A DNA stretch of 57,658 bases from an uncultured beta proteobacterium (lineage in GTDB: Bacteria; Pseudomonadota; Gammaproteobacteria; Burkholderiales; Burkholderiaceae_C): NCBI GenBank assembly GCA_903869595.1, contig CAIPZV010000054.1, positions 1 to 57,658 of the forward strand, given 5' to 3'. The notes beneath the pieces were generated by a model, which worked only from the letters and a program-made list of their open reading frames with translations, did no database searches and was not told the DNA's origin. The stretch's first letter is position 1; each line of letters starts with the position of its first letter. Of the stretch, positions 1-8,066 are shown in pieces. A program made the translations under genes and the position numbers.

Positions 1-69
1 CGACCCCGGGCGACGCGAGTAGCGCAAGGCACCCCGCAGGGGCACGGCCTTTGGCTCGCCTTTTCTTTG

Positions 70-119
70 GTTACTTTCTTTTGGCGAAGCAAAAGAAAGT
101 AACTCGGCCTACAGGCCGA
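70..119. repeat. Double palindrome upstream of soxD
   Basis: Two adjacent perfect hairpins. The first has 13-bp arms (70-82 and 91-103) around an 8-base loop and is rich in A/T. The second has 7-bp arms (104-110 and 113-119) around two bases. I recall this kind of AAAGAAAGTAAC palindrome as a frequent intergenic element in Comamonadaceae. It could act as a bidirectional terminator separating soxD from whatever lies to the left. Bases 1-69 show no coding region that I can support. Confidence 0.6.
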
Positions 120-155
120 AACCTGTCTTCAAAAACCATTTGAACAAAAACTGAA

Positions 156-452
156 ATGCTAAAAATTACCTGCCCCTGGTGCGGCCCCCGCGCCGAAAGT
201 GAATTTAGCTGCGGCGGCGAAGCGCATATTGCGCGGCCGCTCGATACCGATGCGCTAAGCGATGAACAGTGGGGCGACTATTTGTTCATGCGCAAAAACC
301 CCAAAGGGCTGCACCGCGAACAATGGTTGCACTCCGCTGGTTGCCGCCGCTGGTTCAATGCCGAACGCAATACCGTGAGCTACCAGTTCAGCAAGTTTTA
401 CAAACCCGGCGAGAACCCGGACGCCGCCCCCAACGCAGGAGCAGCAGCATGA
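156..452 (+). CDS. soxD: Sarcosine oxidase delta subunit
   Basis: A 98-residue small subunit of heterotetrameric sarcosine oxidase, which oxidatively demethylates sarcosine to glycine and passes the one-carbon unit to tetrahydrofolate. The family signature is at the N-terminus (MLKITCPWCGPR) with Cys6 and Cys9 placed to bind zinc, followed by the conserved FxxGGEAH stretch near residue 20. The length is typical. The stop overlaps the start of soxA (ATGA), so the two are translationally coupled. The beta subunit gene soxB, which usually precedes soxD, is not present in the 155 bases upstream. Identification is firm. Confidence 0.95.
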   Translation: MLKITCPWCGPRAESEFSCGGEAHIARPLDTDALSDEQWGDYLFMRKNPKGLHREQWLHSAGCRRWFNAERNTVSYQFSKFYKPGENPDAAPNAGAAA

Positions 453-3451
453 GCGGGCAACGCATCACCGGCCACGGCAGCCGCATCGACCGCAGCGCCC
501 CGGTGCGCTTTACTTTCAATGGCCGCAGCTTTAGCGGCTTTGCTGGTGACACCTTGGCTTCGGCGCTACTGGCAGCAGGCGAGAGTTTGTTTTCGCGGTC
601 TTGGAAATACCACCGTCCGCGCGGCATCGTTACTTCCGGTATTGAAGAGCCGTCTGCATTGGTGCAAATGGAGCGCGGCGCGCACACCATCCCTAACGCC
701 AAGATGCCCGAGGTGGAGTTGTATGAAGGTCTGTATGCCGAAAGCGTGAACGGCTGGCCGAGTTTGCTCTCGCGCCTGCTCAGCCCCAACCGCTGGGGTA
801 CGCCGCTGTTTCCCGCCGGTTTTTATTACAAAACCTTTATGTGGCCGGCCAAGGCCTGGATGTTTTACGAGCGCTTTATCCGCAAGGCCGGTGGCCTGGG
901 TGCTGCACCCGAAGTGGAAGATACGGCGCGCTACGTACATCAAAACGCCCATTGCGATGTGTTTGTCGCTGGCGGCGGTATCGCCGGTCTGGCAGCCGCG
1001 CTGGCCGCAGGGCGCAGCGGCGCGCGTGTGATCGTGGCGGAACTGCAATCCGCGCTCGGTGGCGCGGCGCACCGCTGCACCGGCACCATCGACGGCCAAT
1101 CGACCAGCGACTGGGTGCGCGCTGCGGTGGCAGAGTTGCAAGCCATGCCCGATGTGCGCATCATCCGCCGCGGCGTGGTGTTTGGTTACCACGACTACAA
1201 CTTCCTCACCGTGCGCGAAGCGCTGAGCGACCACCTGCCTTTGGCCCAGCGCCAAGGCTTTCGCGAGCGCTTGTGGCGCGTGCGCGCTAAGCAAGTGGTG
1301 CTGGCCACCGGCGCGCATGAGCGGCCTATGGTGTTTGGCAATAACGATTTGCCCGGTGTGATGCTGTCCTCGGCGCTGGCCGATTACGCCACCTTGTATG
1401 GCGTGCTGGCCGGCAAAAACATCGTGCTGCTCACCAATAACGACAGCGCCTATGCCGACGCCATGGTGCTGCGCCAAGCCGGGGCGCAGGTGAGCGTGGT
1501 CGATACCCGCGCAGGCAGCGCGCCTGCTGGTGGCCTGGCCGAACAAGCGCAAAACGCGGGCGTGACCGTGCTGCGCAACCATGTGCCGGTGCAGGCCCAC
1601 GGCAGCGTGCGCGTTAGCAGTATTGAACTGGCCGCGATGCATGGCGACAAGGCCAGCGGCGCGCGGCGCGTGCTGGCCTGCGACACCCTGGGTATGGCAG
1701 GTGGCTGGAACCCAGCTATCCATTTGTATTCGCACTCCGGCGGCAAAGCCGTGTGGAACGATGCCTTGTGCTGCTTCACGCCCGGTGCGGCCATCGCCGA
1801 CCAGCAAATTGTGGGCGCAGGCGCTGCGCAGTTTGGTTTGGCGCAGGCGCTGCAAGCGGCTAGCCAAGCCGGTGCCCACGCTGCGCAAAGCGCAGGTTTT
1901 GCAGCACAGGCCAGCAACCACCAAGTAAGCGAAGCAGCGGCCGAGGCGATAGCACCTTTTTGGATTGCCGAGACCGGCGAGCCAGTTTCACGCCGCAGCA
2001 AAGCCTTCATCGACTACCAAAACGACGTTGGCGCAGCGGACATTGAATTGGCGGTGCGCGAAGGCTTTGAGTCGATTGAGCACATCAAGCGCTACACCGC
2101 CATGGGCTTTGGCACCGACCAAGGTAAGTTAGGCAATATCAATGGCATGGCGCTGGCCGCGCGCGCATTGGGCAAACCCATCGGACAAGTCGGTACCACC
2201 ACTTTCCGGCCCAATTACATCCCCATCACTTTCGGCACCTTGGCCGGTGTGGACCGGGACGATTTGTTCGACCCGGCGCGCCACACCAGCCCGCACCCGT
2301 TGCATATCGCCGCCGGCGCTTTGTTTGAAGACGTAGGCCAGTGGAAGCGGCCCTGGTACTTCCCCAAGGGCAAGGAAGACATGCACCAAGCGGTACACCG
2401 CGAAGTGCTGGCGGTGCGCGAAGGCGTGGGCATCATGGACGCATCCACGCTGGGCAAGATCGACATCCAAGGCCCAGACGCCGCCAAGCTGCTCAACTGG
2501 ATGTACACCAACCCCTGGCTCAAGCTGGAAGTGGGCAAAGCGCGCTACGGCCTGATGCTGGACGAAAACGGCATGGTCTACGACGACGGCGTGACCGTGC
2601 GCCTGGCGGAAAACCATTTTGTAATGACCACCACCACCGGCGGCGCAGCGCGCGTGCTGGGCTGGATGGAGCGCTGGGTGCAAACCGAGTGGCCCGATAT
2701 GCAGGTCTATATGACCAGCGTCACCGACCACTGGAGCACCTTCGGACTGGTCGGCCCCAAGGCGCGTGCGGTACTAGAAAAAGTCTGCAAGGACGTGGAC
2801 TTGTCGCTGGACGCCTTCCCATTTATGAGCTACCGCGAAGGCACGGTAGCGGGCGTGGCGGCGCGCATTATGCGCATCAGCTTTTCGGGTGAATTGTCGT
2901 TTGAGGTGAACGTGCCTTCGCACTACGGCGCCTCGGTCTGGGCCGCGCTGATGGCCGCAGGTGCGGAGTTCAACATCACGCCCTACGGCACCGAAACCAT
3001 GCACGTGCTGCGCGGCGAAAAAGGCTACATCATTGTGGGCCAGGACACCGATGGTTCGGTGACGCCGCACGACCTGGGCATGGGCGGCATGGTCTCCAAA
3101 ACCAAAGACTTTTTGGGCCGCCGTTCGCTCTCGCGCAGCCACACAGCGGGCCCCAACCGCAAAGAACTGGTGGGCTTGCTTACCGAAGACCCGGCCACCG
3201 TGTTGCCCGAAGGCGCGCAAATCACCGAAGTGGGTGCAAGCGCAGTAACGCCAGTGCCTATGCTGGGCCATGTGACTTCCAGCTACTACAGCCCTGCACT
3301 GAAACGCTCGATTGCCATGGCCTTGGTGCGCAATGGCCACCAGCGCCATGGCCAGCAAGTGCAACTCCCCCTGGCCGATGGCCGCACCGTACGCGCCACC
3401 GTAGGCAGTACCGTGTTTTACGATCCAGAAGGAAAACGCCACCATGTCTGA
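449..3451 (+). CDS. soxA: Sarcosine oxidase alpha subunit
   Basis: About 1000 residues, the usual size for the large subunit. Domains in order: a ferredoxin-like N-terminal fold (about 15-100, with the conserved SWKYHRPRG); an NAD/FAD-binding Rossmann region (about 170-480, with the dinucleotide motif VAGGGIAGL and the later VVLATGAHERP); and a C-terminal folate-binding aminomethyltransferase-like domain (about 600-1000, with YGTETMHVLRGEKGY). I placed the start at 449, where ATG overlaps the soxD stop, because residues upstream in the open frame (269-448) are a shadow of soxD. The end overlaps soxG by 8 bases. It works with SoxB, SoxD and SoxG in the cytoplasm. Confidence 0.95.
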   Translation: MSGQRITGHGSRIDRSAPVRFTFNGRSFSGFAGDTLASALLAAGESLFSRSWKYHRPRGIVTSGIEEPSALVQMERGAHTIPNAKMPEVELYEGLYAESVNGWPSLLSRLLSPNRWGTPLFPAGFYYKTFMWPAKAWMFYERFIRKAGGLGAAPEVEDTARYVHQNAHCDVFVAGGGIAGLAAALAAGRSGARVIVAELQSALGGAAHRCTGTIDGQSTSDWVRAAVAELQAMPDVRIIRRGVVFGYHDYNFLTVREALSDHLPLAQRQGFRERLWRVRAKQVVLATGAHERPMVFGNNDLPGVMLSSALADYATLYGVLAGKNIVLLTNNDSAYADAMVLRQAGAQVSVVDTRAGSAPAGGLAEQAQNAGVTVLRNHVPVQAHGSVRVSSIELAAMHGDKASGARRVLACDTLGMAGGWNPAIHLYSHSGGKAVWNDALCCFTPGAAIADQQIVGAGAAQFGLAQALQAASQAGAHAAQSAGFAAQASNHQVSEAAAEAIAPFWIAETGEPVSRRSKAFIDYQNDVGAADIELAVREGFESIEHIKRYTAMGFGTDQGKLGNINGMALAARALGKPIGQVGTTTFRPNYIPITFGTLAGVDRDDLFDPARHTSPHPLHIAAGALFEDVGQWKRPWYFPKGKEDMHQAVHREVLAVREGVGIMDASTLGKIDIQGPDAAKLLNWMYTNPWLKLEVGKARYGLMLDENGMVYDDGVTVRLAENHFVMTTTTGGAARVLGWMERWVQTEWPDMQVYMTSVTDHWSTFGLVGPKARAVLEKVCKDVDLSLDAFPFMSYREGTVAGVAARIMRISFSGELSFEVNVPSHYGASVWAALMAAGAEFNITPYGTETMHVLRGEKGYIIVGQDTDGSVTPHDLGMGGMVSKTKDFLGRRSLSRSHTAGPNRKELVGLLTEDPATVLPEGAQITEVGASAVTPVPMLGHVTSSYYSPALKRSIAMALVRNGHQRHGQQVQLPLADGRTVRATVGSTVFYDPEGKRHHV

Positions 3452-4028
3452 TGCTGTTTTGCAAAGCCCTTTAGCGCCCTTGTTAGGCGCGGGCGATACT
3501 TCTTTGATGGTCGATGGCCAAGCCGTCACGCTGGGCGAAGCGCCCTTGATGGACATGCTCAATCTGCGCGGCAATCCGGCAGATGCCACGTTTGGTAGCG
3601 CGGTGCACGCTGTCACTGGTTTGGCACTGCCCTTGGTAGCCAATACCGCGAGTTTGGACACAGATCGCCAACTACTCTGGCTTGGGCCGGATGAATGGTT
3701 ATTGCAATGCCCTATCGGCCAAGGCGCGGCGCTGGAAGTCGCGCTACGCCAAGCACTAGCGGAGCAGCATTTTGCGGTTGTGAGCGTGGGCCATGGCAAT
3801 ACCGTTTTGCGCGTGCAAGGGCCGGGCGCTGCGGATTTGCTCGCGCGCGGCTGCCCGCTTGATTTTCATGCCAGTGTGTTTGCCGCCGGACAAGTAGCGC
3901 AAAGCCATATCTCGCGCGCTAACGCCACCATCGTGTGCAAGCAAGCTGGCGGCCATTACGAAGTGATAGTGCGCCGCAGTTTTGCCGACTACCTGTTTCG
4001 CTGGCTCTGCGCAGCCGCTGGCGCATGA
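3444..4028 (+). CDS. soxG: Sarcosine oxidase gamma subunit
   Basis: A 194-residue subunit with the SoxG-type folate-binding-like fold: LWLGPDEWLL near residue 74 and a C-terminal SFADYLFRWL. It starts 8 bases inside the end of soxA and its own stop overlaps the next ATG (4025), so soxDAG and the hydantoinase gene form one tightly packed operon. It stabilises the enzyme core with SoxA and SoxB; the catalytic flavin sites are in the other subunits. The length is normal for the family. Confidence 0.93.
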   Translation: MSDAVLQSPLAPLLGAGDTSLMVDGQAVTLGEAPLMDMLNLRGNPADATFGSAVHAVTGLALPLVANTASLDTDRQLLWLGPDEWLLQCPIGQGAALEVALRQALAEQHFAVVSVGHGNTVLRVQGPGAADLLARGCPLDFHASVFAAGQVAQSHISRANATIVCKQAGGHYEVIVRRSFADYLFRWLCAAAGA

Positions 4029-6316
4029 ATTTTGCGCTAGGAATAGATACCGGCGGCACATTTACCGACGCGGTGCTGCTTAACGCGGCGCGCGAGGTGG
4101 TGGCTGCATCCAAAAGCCTAACGACCCGCTTCGACTTGGCGCAAGGCATTGCCGCGTCTTTGGACGGTTTGCCGCAAGACTTGCTGGCGCGGGTGGACTT
4201 GGTTTCACTGTCGACCACGCTGACCACCAATTCGGTGGTCGAAGGCAAGGGCGCGCCAGTCTGTGCGCTGCTGGTGGGCTATGACGCGCAGCAGATCAAA
4301 ACCAGCGGTCTGGCAGATTTGTTAGGCGTCGATGCAATAGAAAGCCTGGCCGGCGGCCACGATGCCGCAGGCTTGCCCTTGTGTGCGCTGGACGAAGCCG
4401 CCTGCCGCGCCGCGATCGCCAAACATGCGGGACGCGTATCGGCGTTTGCGATTTCGGCCACTTTTGCAGTGCGCAACCCGGCGCATGAAAACCAACTGCG
4501 CGCCTGGGTGCAAGCACACTGCGACACGCCGGTCACCTGCGGCCATGAGCTGGCCTCCAGCTTGGGCGCGCCGCGCCGGGCGCTGACGGCTGCCCTCAAT
4601 GCGCGCATGATTTCGCATGTCAAAACCTTGATCGACTCGGTGCAGCGTACCCTGGCTGCGCGCCAGATCGACGCACCGCTGATGTTGGTCAAAGGCGATG
4701 GTTCGCTGATCAACGTCCACAGCGCTTTGCAACGGCCGGTAAGCACCGTCTTGTCCGGCCCGGCGGCCAGTGTGCTGGGGGCTTGCGCTTTGAGCGGGTT
4801 GGACAATGCCATCGTCGCCGATATGGGCGGCACGACTACCGATATTGCCGTGGTGCGCGGCGGCCTACCAGCCCTGAGTTTTGACGGTGCCATGGTGGGC
4901 AACTGGCGGCCCATGATCGAGGCCGTCAAGGTCTATGCCATCGGCCTGGGTGGCGATAGCGAAGTGCGCTTGCTAGGCGGCGAAGGCTTGACCATAGGCC
5001 CGCGCCGCGTGCTGCCCTTGAGCCTGTTGGTACACCAGCACCCAAAGTTTTTGGCCGTGTTGCAACGCCAGCAAAGCGAAAGCCCGCACGCCAGCCAGAT
5101 GCGTTTTGCGCAGGCCTTGTCCGCCGACAGCGCGCACCTGAGCCGCCTGAACGATTCCGAGCTACGCGCCTGGGAGCGCCTGTGCCAAGGCCCGGTGGAC
5201 CTGGAAGCGGCCAATATGGATGACCGCGACCTGGCCCGCGCGATTGCGCGGCTGGAGCGCAAGGGCCTAGCGATCTACACCGGCTTCACACCCAGCGATG
5301 CCGCCCATGTGTTGGGCATGTCCACCCACTGGAGCCAGGAAGCCGCGCTGTGCGCAGCGCGTATTTGGGCGCGGCAAATGCGCCACTTGTACGGCCTGGG
5401 CAAATGGCCGCTGGGCGATGCCCACGCGCCCGCGCGCGATGTGGTGGCCAAGGTGACGGAAACCATTTGCAACAAGCTGATCGAAGCCGGCCTGAACGAC
5501 GCCGGGCAAATGAACGAAAACAGCGCGGGCAAAGTAGCCGCGCTGCTGACCACCATGGCTTTGGCGCGCCATGGCGCTTCTGCTTCTGCCTCGAGTACGG
5601 GTGCGGCAGGTGCAGTCAACGCGCCGCTACCGGCAGCGGGCCTGGGTCAGCACTTGCCAAACCCCAAGCCCGTCATTGCGAGCGAAGCGAAGCAATCCAC
5701 CGCAACTATGGAAGCAAGTGCTTCTGAATTGCCAGCCCACAAGCTTGAGGCAAGCGAAGGCGGTGGCAATCCAAGCGAAAGCGCCACCCCGACCAATTTG
5801 AATGACATCCCCTGGCAAACCCTTGCAGTACCGCAGCGCAGCGCCGACCAACAGGCGCACCCCATTTTCGCCCTGCAATTTGCACCTGACATGCCCTTGG
5901 TGGGCGTAGGCGCACCAGCGGCCAGCTATTACCCGGCCGTAGCGCTTGGCCTGGGCGTGCGCCTGGTAGTGCCGCTGCATGCCGAGGTGGCCAATGCGGT
6001 GGGCGCCGTGCTGGGCCAGGTGGCGCAGCGCGTGCACATTACGGTCACCCAGCCGGTGCGCGGCACCTTCAAGGTGTTCACACCCGACGGGCCGCAGGAT
6101 TTCCGAGGGCTGGACGCGGCGATAGCGCAAGCGCGCGCCCTAGCCGCGAATGAAGCCCATGCCCGCGCGCTGGCTGCTGGCGCGATGGAGCCGCAAGTGG
6201 TGTTCAGCCAGGAGGACAACCAGGTGAATAACGATATCGACGGAAATGTGTTTTTCGAAGCCACCGTTACCGCCACCGCCTGGGGCCGCCCGCTGCGCAA
6301 AGTGGTGCCAACCTGA
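4025..6316 (+). CDS. Hydantoinase/oxoprolinase A-family protein with internal insertion
   Basis: A 763-residue protein of the HyuA/N-methylhydantoinase A family, ATP-dependent openers of hydantoin-like rings. The two phosphate-binding motifs of the ASKHA fold are clear: GIDTGGTFTDAV at the N-terminus and DMGGTTTDIAVV near residue 265. The conserved MPLVGVGAPA segment is near residue 625. Between them, at about residues 515-605, lies a low-complexity stretch that does not look like the family and contains an intergenic-type repeat read in frame (VIASEAKQS). The start overlaps the soxG stop, which excludes the 30 upstream codons in the same frame. The sox context suggests hydrolysis of N-methylhydantoin or a related precursor of sarcosine; the substrate is inference. 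No HyuB-type partner is next to it. Confidence 0.85.
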   Translation: MNFALGIDTGGTFTDAVLLNAAREVVAASKSLTTRFDLAQGIAASLDGLPQDLLARVDLVSLSTTLTTNSVVEGKGAPVCALLVGYDAQQIKTSGLADLLGVDAIESLAGGHDAAGLPLCALDEAACRAAIAKHAGRVSAFAISATFAVRNPAHENQLRAWVQAHCDTPVTCGHELASSLGAPRRALTAALNARMISHVKTLIDSVQRTLAARQIDAPLMLVKGDGSLINVHSALQRPVSTVLSGPAASVLGACALSGLDNAIVADMGGTTTDIAVVRGGLPALSFDGAMVGNWRPMIEAVKVYAIGLGGDSEVRLLGGEGLTIGPRRVLPLSLLVHQHPKFLAVLQRQQSESPHASQMRFAQALSADSAHLSRLNDSELRAWERLCQGPVDLEAANMDDRDLARAIARLERKGLAIYTGFTPSDAAHVLGMSTHWSQEAALCAARIWARQMRHLYGLGKWPLGDAHAPARDVVAKVTETICNKLIEAGLNDAGQMNENSAGKVAALLTTMALARHGASASASSTGAAGAVNAPLPAAGLGQHLPNPKPVIASEAKQSTATMEASASELPAHKLEASEGGGNPSESATPTNLNDIPWQTLAVPQRSADQQAHPIFALQFAPDMPLVGVGAPAASYYPAVALGLGVRLVVPLHAEVANAVGAVLGQVAQRVHITVTQPVRGTFKVFTPDGPQDFRGLDAAIAQARALAANEAHARALAAGAMEPQVVFSQEDNQVNNDIDGNVFFEATVTATAWGRPLRKVVPT
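5671..5773 (+). repeat. In-frame intergenic repeat inside the hydantoinase gene
   Basis: The core at 5671-5700 (CGTCATTGCGAGCGAAGCGA and ten more bases) is a widely seen bacterial palindromic repeat. It matches the copy at 51173-51202 with a single mismatch, on the opposite strand. A second related unit ending GGTGGCAATCC is at about 5751-5773. The element keeps the reading frame open and encodes part of the odd insertion in the host protein. Confidence 0.75.
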
Positions 6317-6351
6317 TCGCAGCGCTTCAAGCCTAGGCGCGCACCCGACTG

Positions 6352-7065
6352 ATGCCTTTACGTTCCGCCCTCAGCGCCGCTTTGCAAGTACACGGATTGC
6401 ATTTGCGCGGCGGCTTTTGCCCGCGCGCCGATGAAGCCATCGCCCTGCCCGATGGCCGCCCCGCCGCCGCCCTGTGGCTGGCGGGCAATGTGGGCGGCTC
6501 GATGTGGGACGCCTTTCAAGCCTCCCCTTTTGCCAATGACGGCCTGCCCCATCCCCTAGACCGCTGGAGCCGCCACCTAGGCGACGCGCTGGCGCAGCAA
6601 TTTGGCGGCGCGGCGCTCTACCCTTTTGACGGCCCGCCCGCCCAGTCGCATTACCACCCGTTTCAGCAATGGGCCAGCCGCTGCGAGCCCCTGTTCCCCA
6701 GCCCCTTGATGCTACGCATCCATCCGCAGCACGGCCTGTGGCACGCCTACCGATTTGCGTTGGCCTTTCATTTTGTGGACGCGGATGACCGTGCCGCATT
6801 GATGCCCAGTATGGACGCAGCCGTAACAGAAGAAAGCCCATGCCTTACCTGCGTCGACCAACCCTGCCTGCAAGCCTGCCCGGTACAGGCCTATGACGGC
6901 CAGCAATTTGCCGCCGAGCGCTGCCGTGCGCATGTGCGCCAAGATGCTAATCAAGAATGCATGAGCGGCGGCTGCCTAGCGCGCAATGCCTGCCCTGTGG
7001 CGCCGCAGCTGCGGTATGCGCCTGCGCAAGCGCGTTTTCATATGCGGGCTTTTTTGCCACCTTAG
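6352..7065 (+). CDS. Cysteine-rich 4Fe-4S ferredoxin-like protein
   Basis: A 237-residue protein whose C-terminal third holds two cysteine clusters: CLTCVDQPCLQACP near residue 164, and a later group with CMSGGCLARNACP near residue 204. This pattern suits two iron-sulphur clusters, the second irregularly spaced. The N-terminal two thirds have no motif that I recognise, and no signal peptide or membrane segment is evident. It lies 35 bases after the hydantoinase gene on the same strand and may serve the same catabolic operon as an electron carrier. The specific role is unknown. Confidence 0.7.
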   Translation: MPLRSALSAALQVHGLHLRGGFCPRADEAIALPDGRPAAALWLAGNVGGSMWDAFQASPFANDGLPHPLDRWSRHLGDALAQQFGGAALYPFDGPPAQSHYHPFQQWASRCEPLFPSPLMLRIHPQHGLWHAYRFALAFHFVDADDRAALMPSMDAAVTEESPCLTCVDQPCLQACPVQAYDGQQFAAERCRAHVRQDANQECMSGGCLARNACPVAPQLRYAPAQARFHMRAFLPP

Positions 7066-7079
7066 AGGGCTAGGGTTCG

Positions 7080-7238
7080 CTACGCAACATGGGGACGAAT
7101 CTTGGTACGCCGGCTTTGCAGCATGCCAATGTTTTGCTCACCGGTCACGGTGCTGGCGTAATGGGTGTTGATCACCTCTACGGTGGTGCGCGCGCTGCGC
7201 GCCAAAGTGATCAAGCCGATCTTGACTCTTAGCCCACA
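7080..7238 (-). pseudogene. Possible integrase C-terminal remnant
   Basis: On the minus strand a short open stretch ending in TAG at 7080-7082 translates as TTVEVINTHYAS, then TVTGEQNIGMLQSRR. This resembles the extreme C-terminus of some phage-type tyrosine recombinases by memory only. No start codon or catalytic domain is present. The rest of 7066-7433, apart from the terminator-like hairpin at 7317-7348, shows nothing I can assign. Low confidence. Confidence 0.28.
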
Positions 7239-7316
7239 GGTTTTGCTGCATCGCCACGCTGACTATCCATTCCTCCGGCTGGCTTGAAGACAGCTTGAGA
7301 GTTCGAATGACCCAAG

Positions 7317-7348
7317 CTCCCGCTACAGTGACATGGCGGGGGGTTTTT
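7317..7348 (+). terminator. Rho-independent terminator-like hairpin
   Basis: The stem is CTCCCGC (7317-7323) with GCGGGGG (7336-7342), followed by a T run at 7344-7348. It lies within a roughly 49-base sequence (7301-7349) that is repeated in inverted orientation at 7988-8036. It would stop rightward transcription from the soxDAG/hydantoinase/ferredoxin operon. Confidence 0.5.
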
Positions 7349-7433
7349 GTTTGCTTGCCTTGATAGCGCTTCCCTGGGACTCTGGCTGATGTGCAGGCAT
7401 CTGCCCCCAGCTGACTTAGGCCTTCTAAGGTAG

Positions 7434-7985
7434 ATCGGCATAGGGGGCCACCATTTAAGGTGGCACCCCTGCCACACCACCGAGCATGCGGGTCCGCACC
7501 CGGCGGTTCGAGAGTTTGAGGTCACGACAGCCTTGGAACTCCCAACCCATCAAAGTACGCAATGGTCAGCACCGTTTTGAGCAACCGGTCACTGTTGCGC
7601 CACCAGCGTCGACTTCTCGCCGCCACTTGCCTGGCCACGTTCTCCCTCGCTCCCAATGCCTTCAGTTCCCTATAGATCGCCTTGGGCCGCTTCCAGTGCT
7701 TGAGCTGGATGGCTCTGAGCCGATGACGCAGCCACTCGTCCAGCTCGCGCCAGACCCTGGGCGTTTGTGCCATCCCGAAGTAGGCCTTCCAGCCCAGCAG
7801 GTAGGGCCTCACTCGCCCTGCTTGGCAGCGCCTTCTATGCGGTTCTTGTCCATCGGCTCGCGATTTACGCTCCACGCTTCCTTCCCACGCTCGGTCACCC
7901 TCACGCAGTTGCGCTTCACTTTGCTCACTGTGACCAGCTCGCAGCGGGACTTGCACCCGCAGGTGTGCGCCCATGCTGGGCGCAC
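7434..7985 (-). mobile_element. Internally deleted group II intron
   Basis: On the minus strand the element begins at 7985 with GTGCGCCCAGC, a typical group II 5' end, followed by a domain I-like segment (GTGCAAGTCCCGCTGCGAGC). It ends with a domain V-like hairpin (GAACCGCC...GGTGGTG, about 7469-7512) and a short domain VI, with GCCGAT as the likely 3' end at 7434. At about 552 bp it is far shorter than a full intron of roughly 2 kb. The reverse transcriptase and most of domain I are gone; only the maturase tail remains. The 5' end sits a few bases past the downstream porin's terminator (7990-8021), the target preferred by class C introns; the class is inference. Confidence 0.72.
7522..7812 (-). 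pseudogene. Group II intron maturase, C-terminal fragment
   Basis: About 97 residues of the domain X/C-terminal region of a group II intron-encoded protein: YLLGWKAYFGMAQTP, RHRLRAIQLKHWKRP and the terminal FDGLGVPRLS. The reverse-transcriptase domains (including the YADD motif) are absent, and the upstream open frame to 8034 is only translated intron RNA. It cannot support retrohoming by itself. The fragment is fused directly to domain I-like sequence, so a single internal deletion is likely. Confidence 0.75.
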
Positions 7986-7987
7986 CA

Positions 7988-8036
7988 TTAAAAAACCCCC
8001 GCCATGTCGCCACAGCGGGGGTTTGGTCATTCAAAC
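7988..8036 (-). repeat. Inverted copy of the 7301-7349 sequence
   Basis: Read on the minus strand this begins GTTTGAATGACCAAACCCC and contains GACATGGCGGGGG. The plus-strand copy at 7301-7349 begins GTTCGAATGACCCAAGCTCC and contains the same GACATGGCGGGGG core. The two copies bracket the intron remnant in opposite orientation. Each contains a terminator-like hairpin. Confidence 0.6.
7990..8021 (-). terminator. Terminator of the downstream porin gene
   Basis: On the minus strand the stem is CCCCCGC (8021-8015) with GCGGGGG (8002-7996), followed by six T residues (7995-7990). It lies about 45 bases after the porin stop codon at 8067. The group II intron remnant starts 4 bases beyond the T run. 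Confidence 0.75.
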
Positions 8037-8066
8037 TCTATAGCTCGCGCTAGGCAAGCGGAAAGA

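Noticed and set aside
566..1924. 452-residue open frame antisense to soxA
   Set aside because: It lies wholly over a confident gene on the other strand, is His/Ala/Arg-rich in the way of GC-rich shadow frames and shows no family motif.
7301..7325. tRNA T-arm-like GTTCGAATGAC
   Set aside because: No acceptor or anticodon arms can be built around it; the same sequence is repeated at 8036-7988 as part of a terminator-like element.
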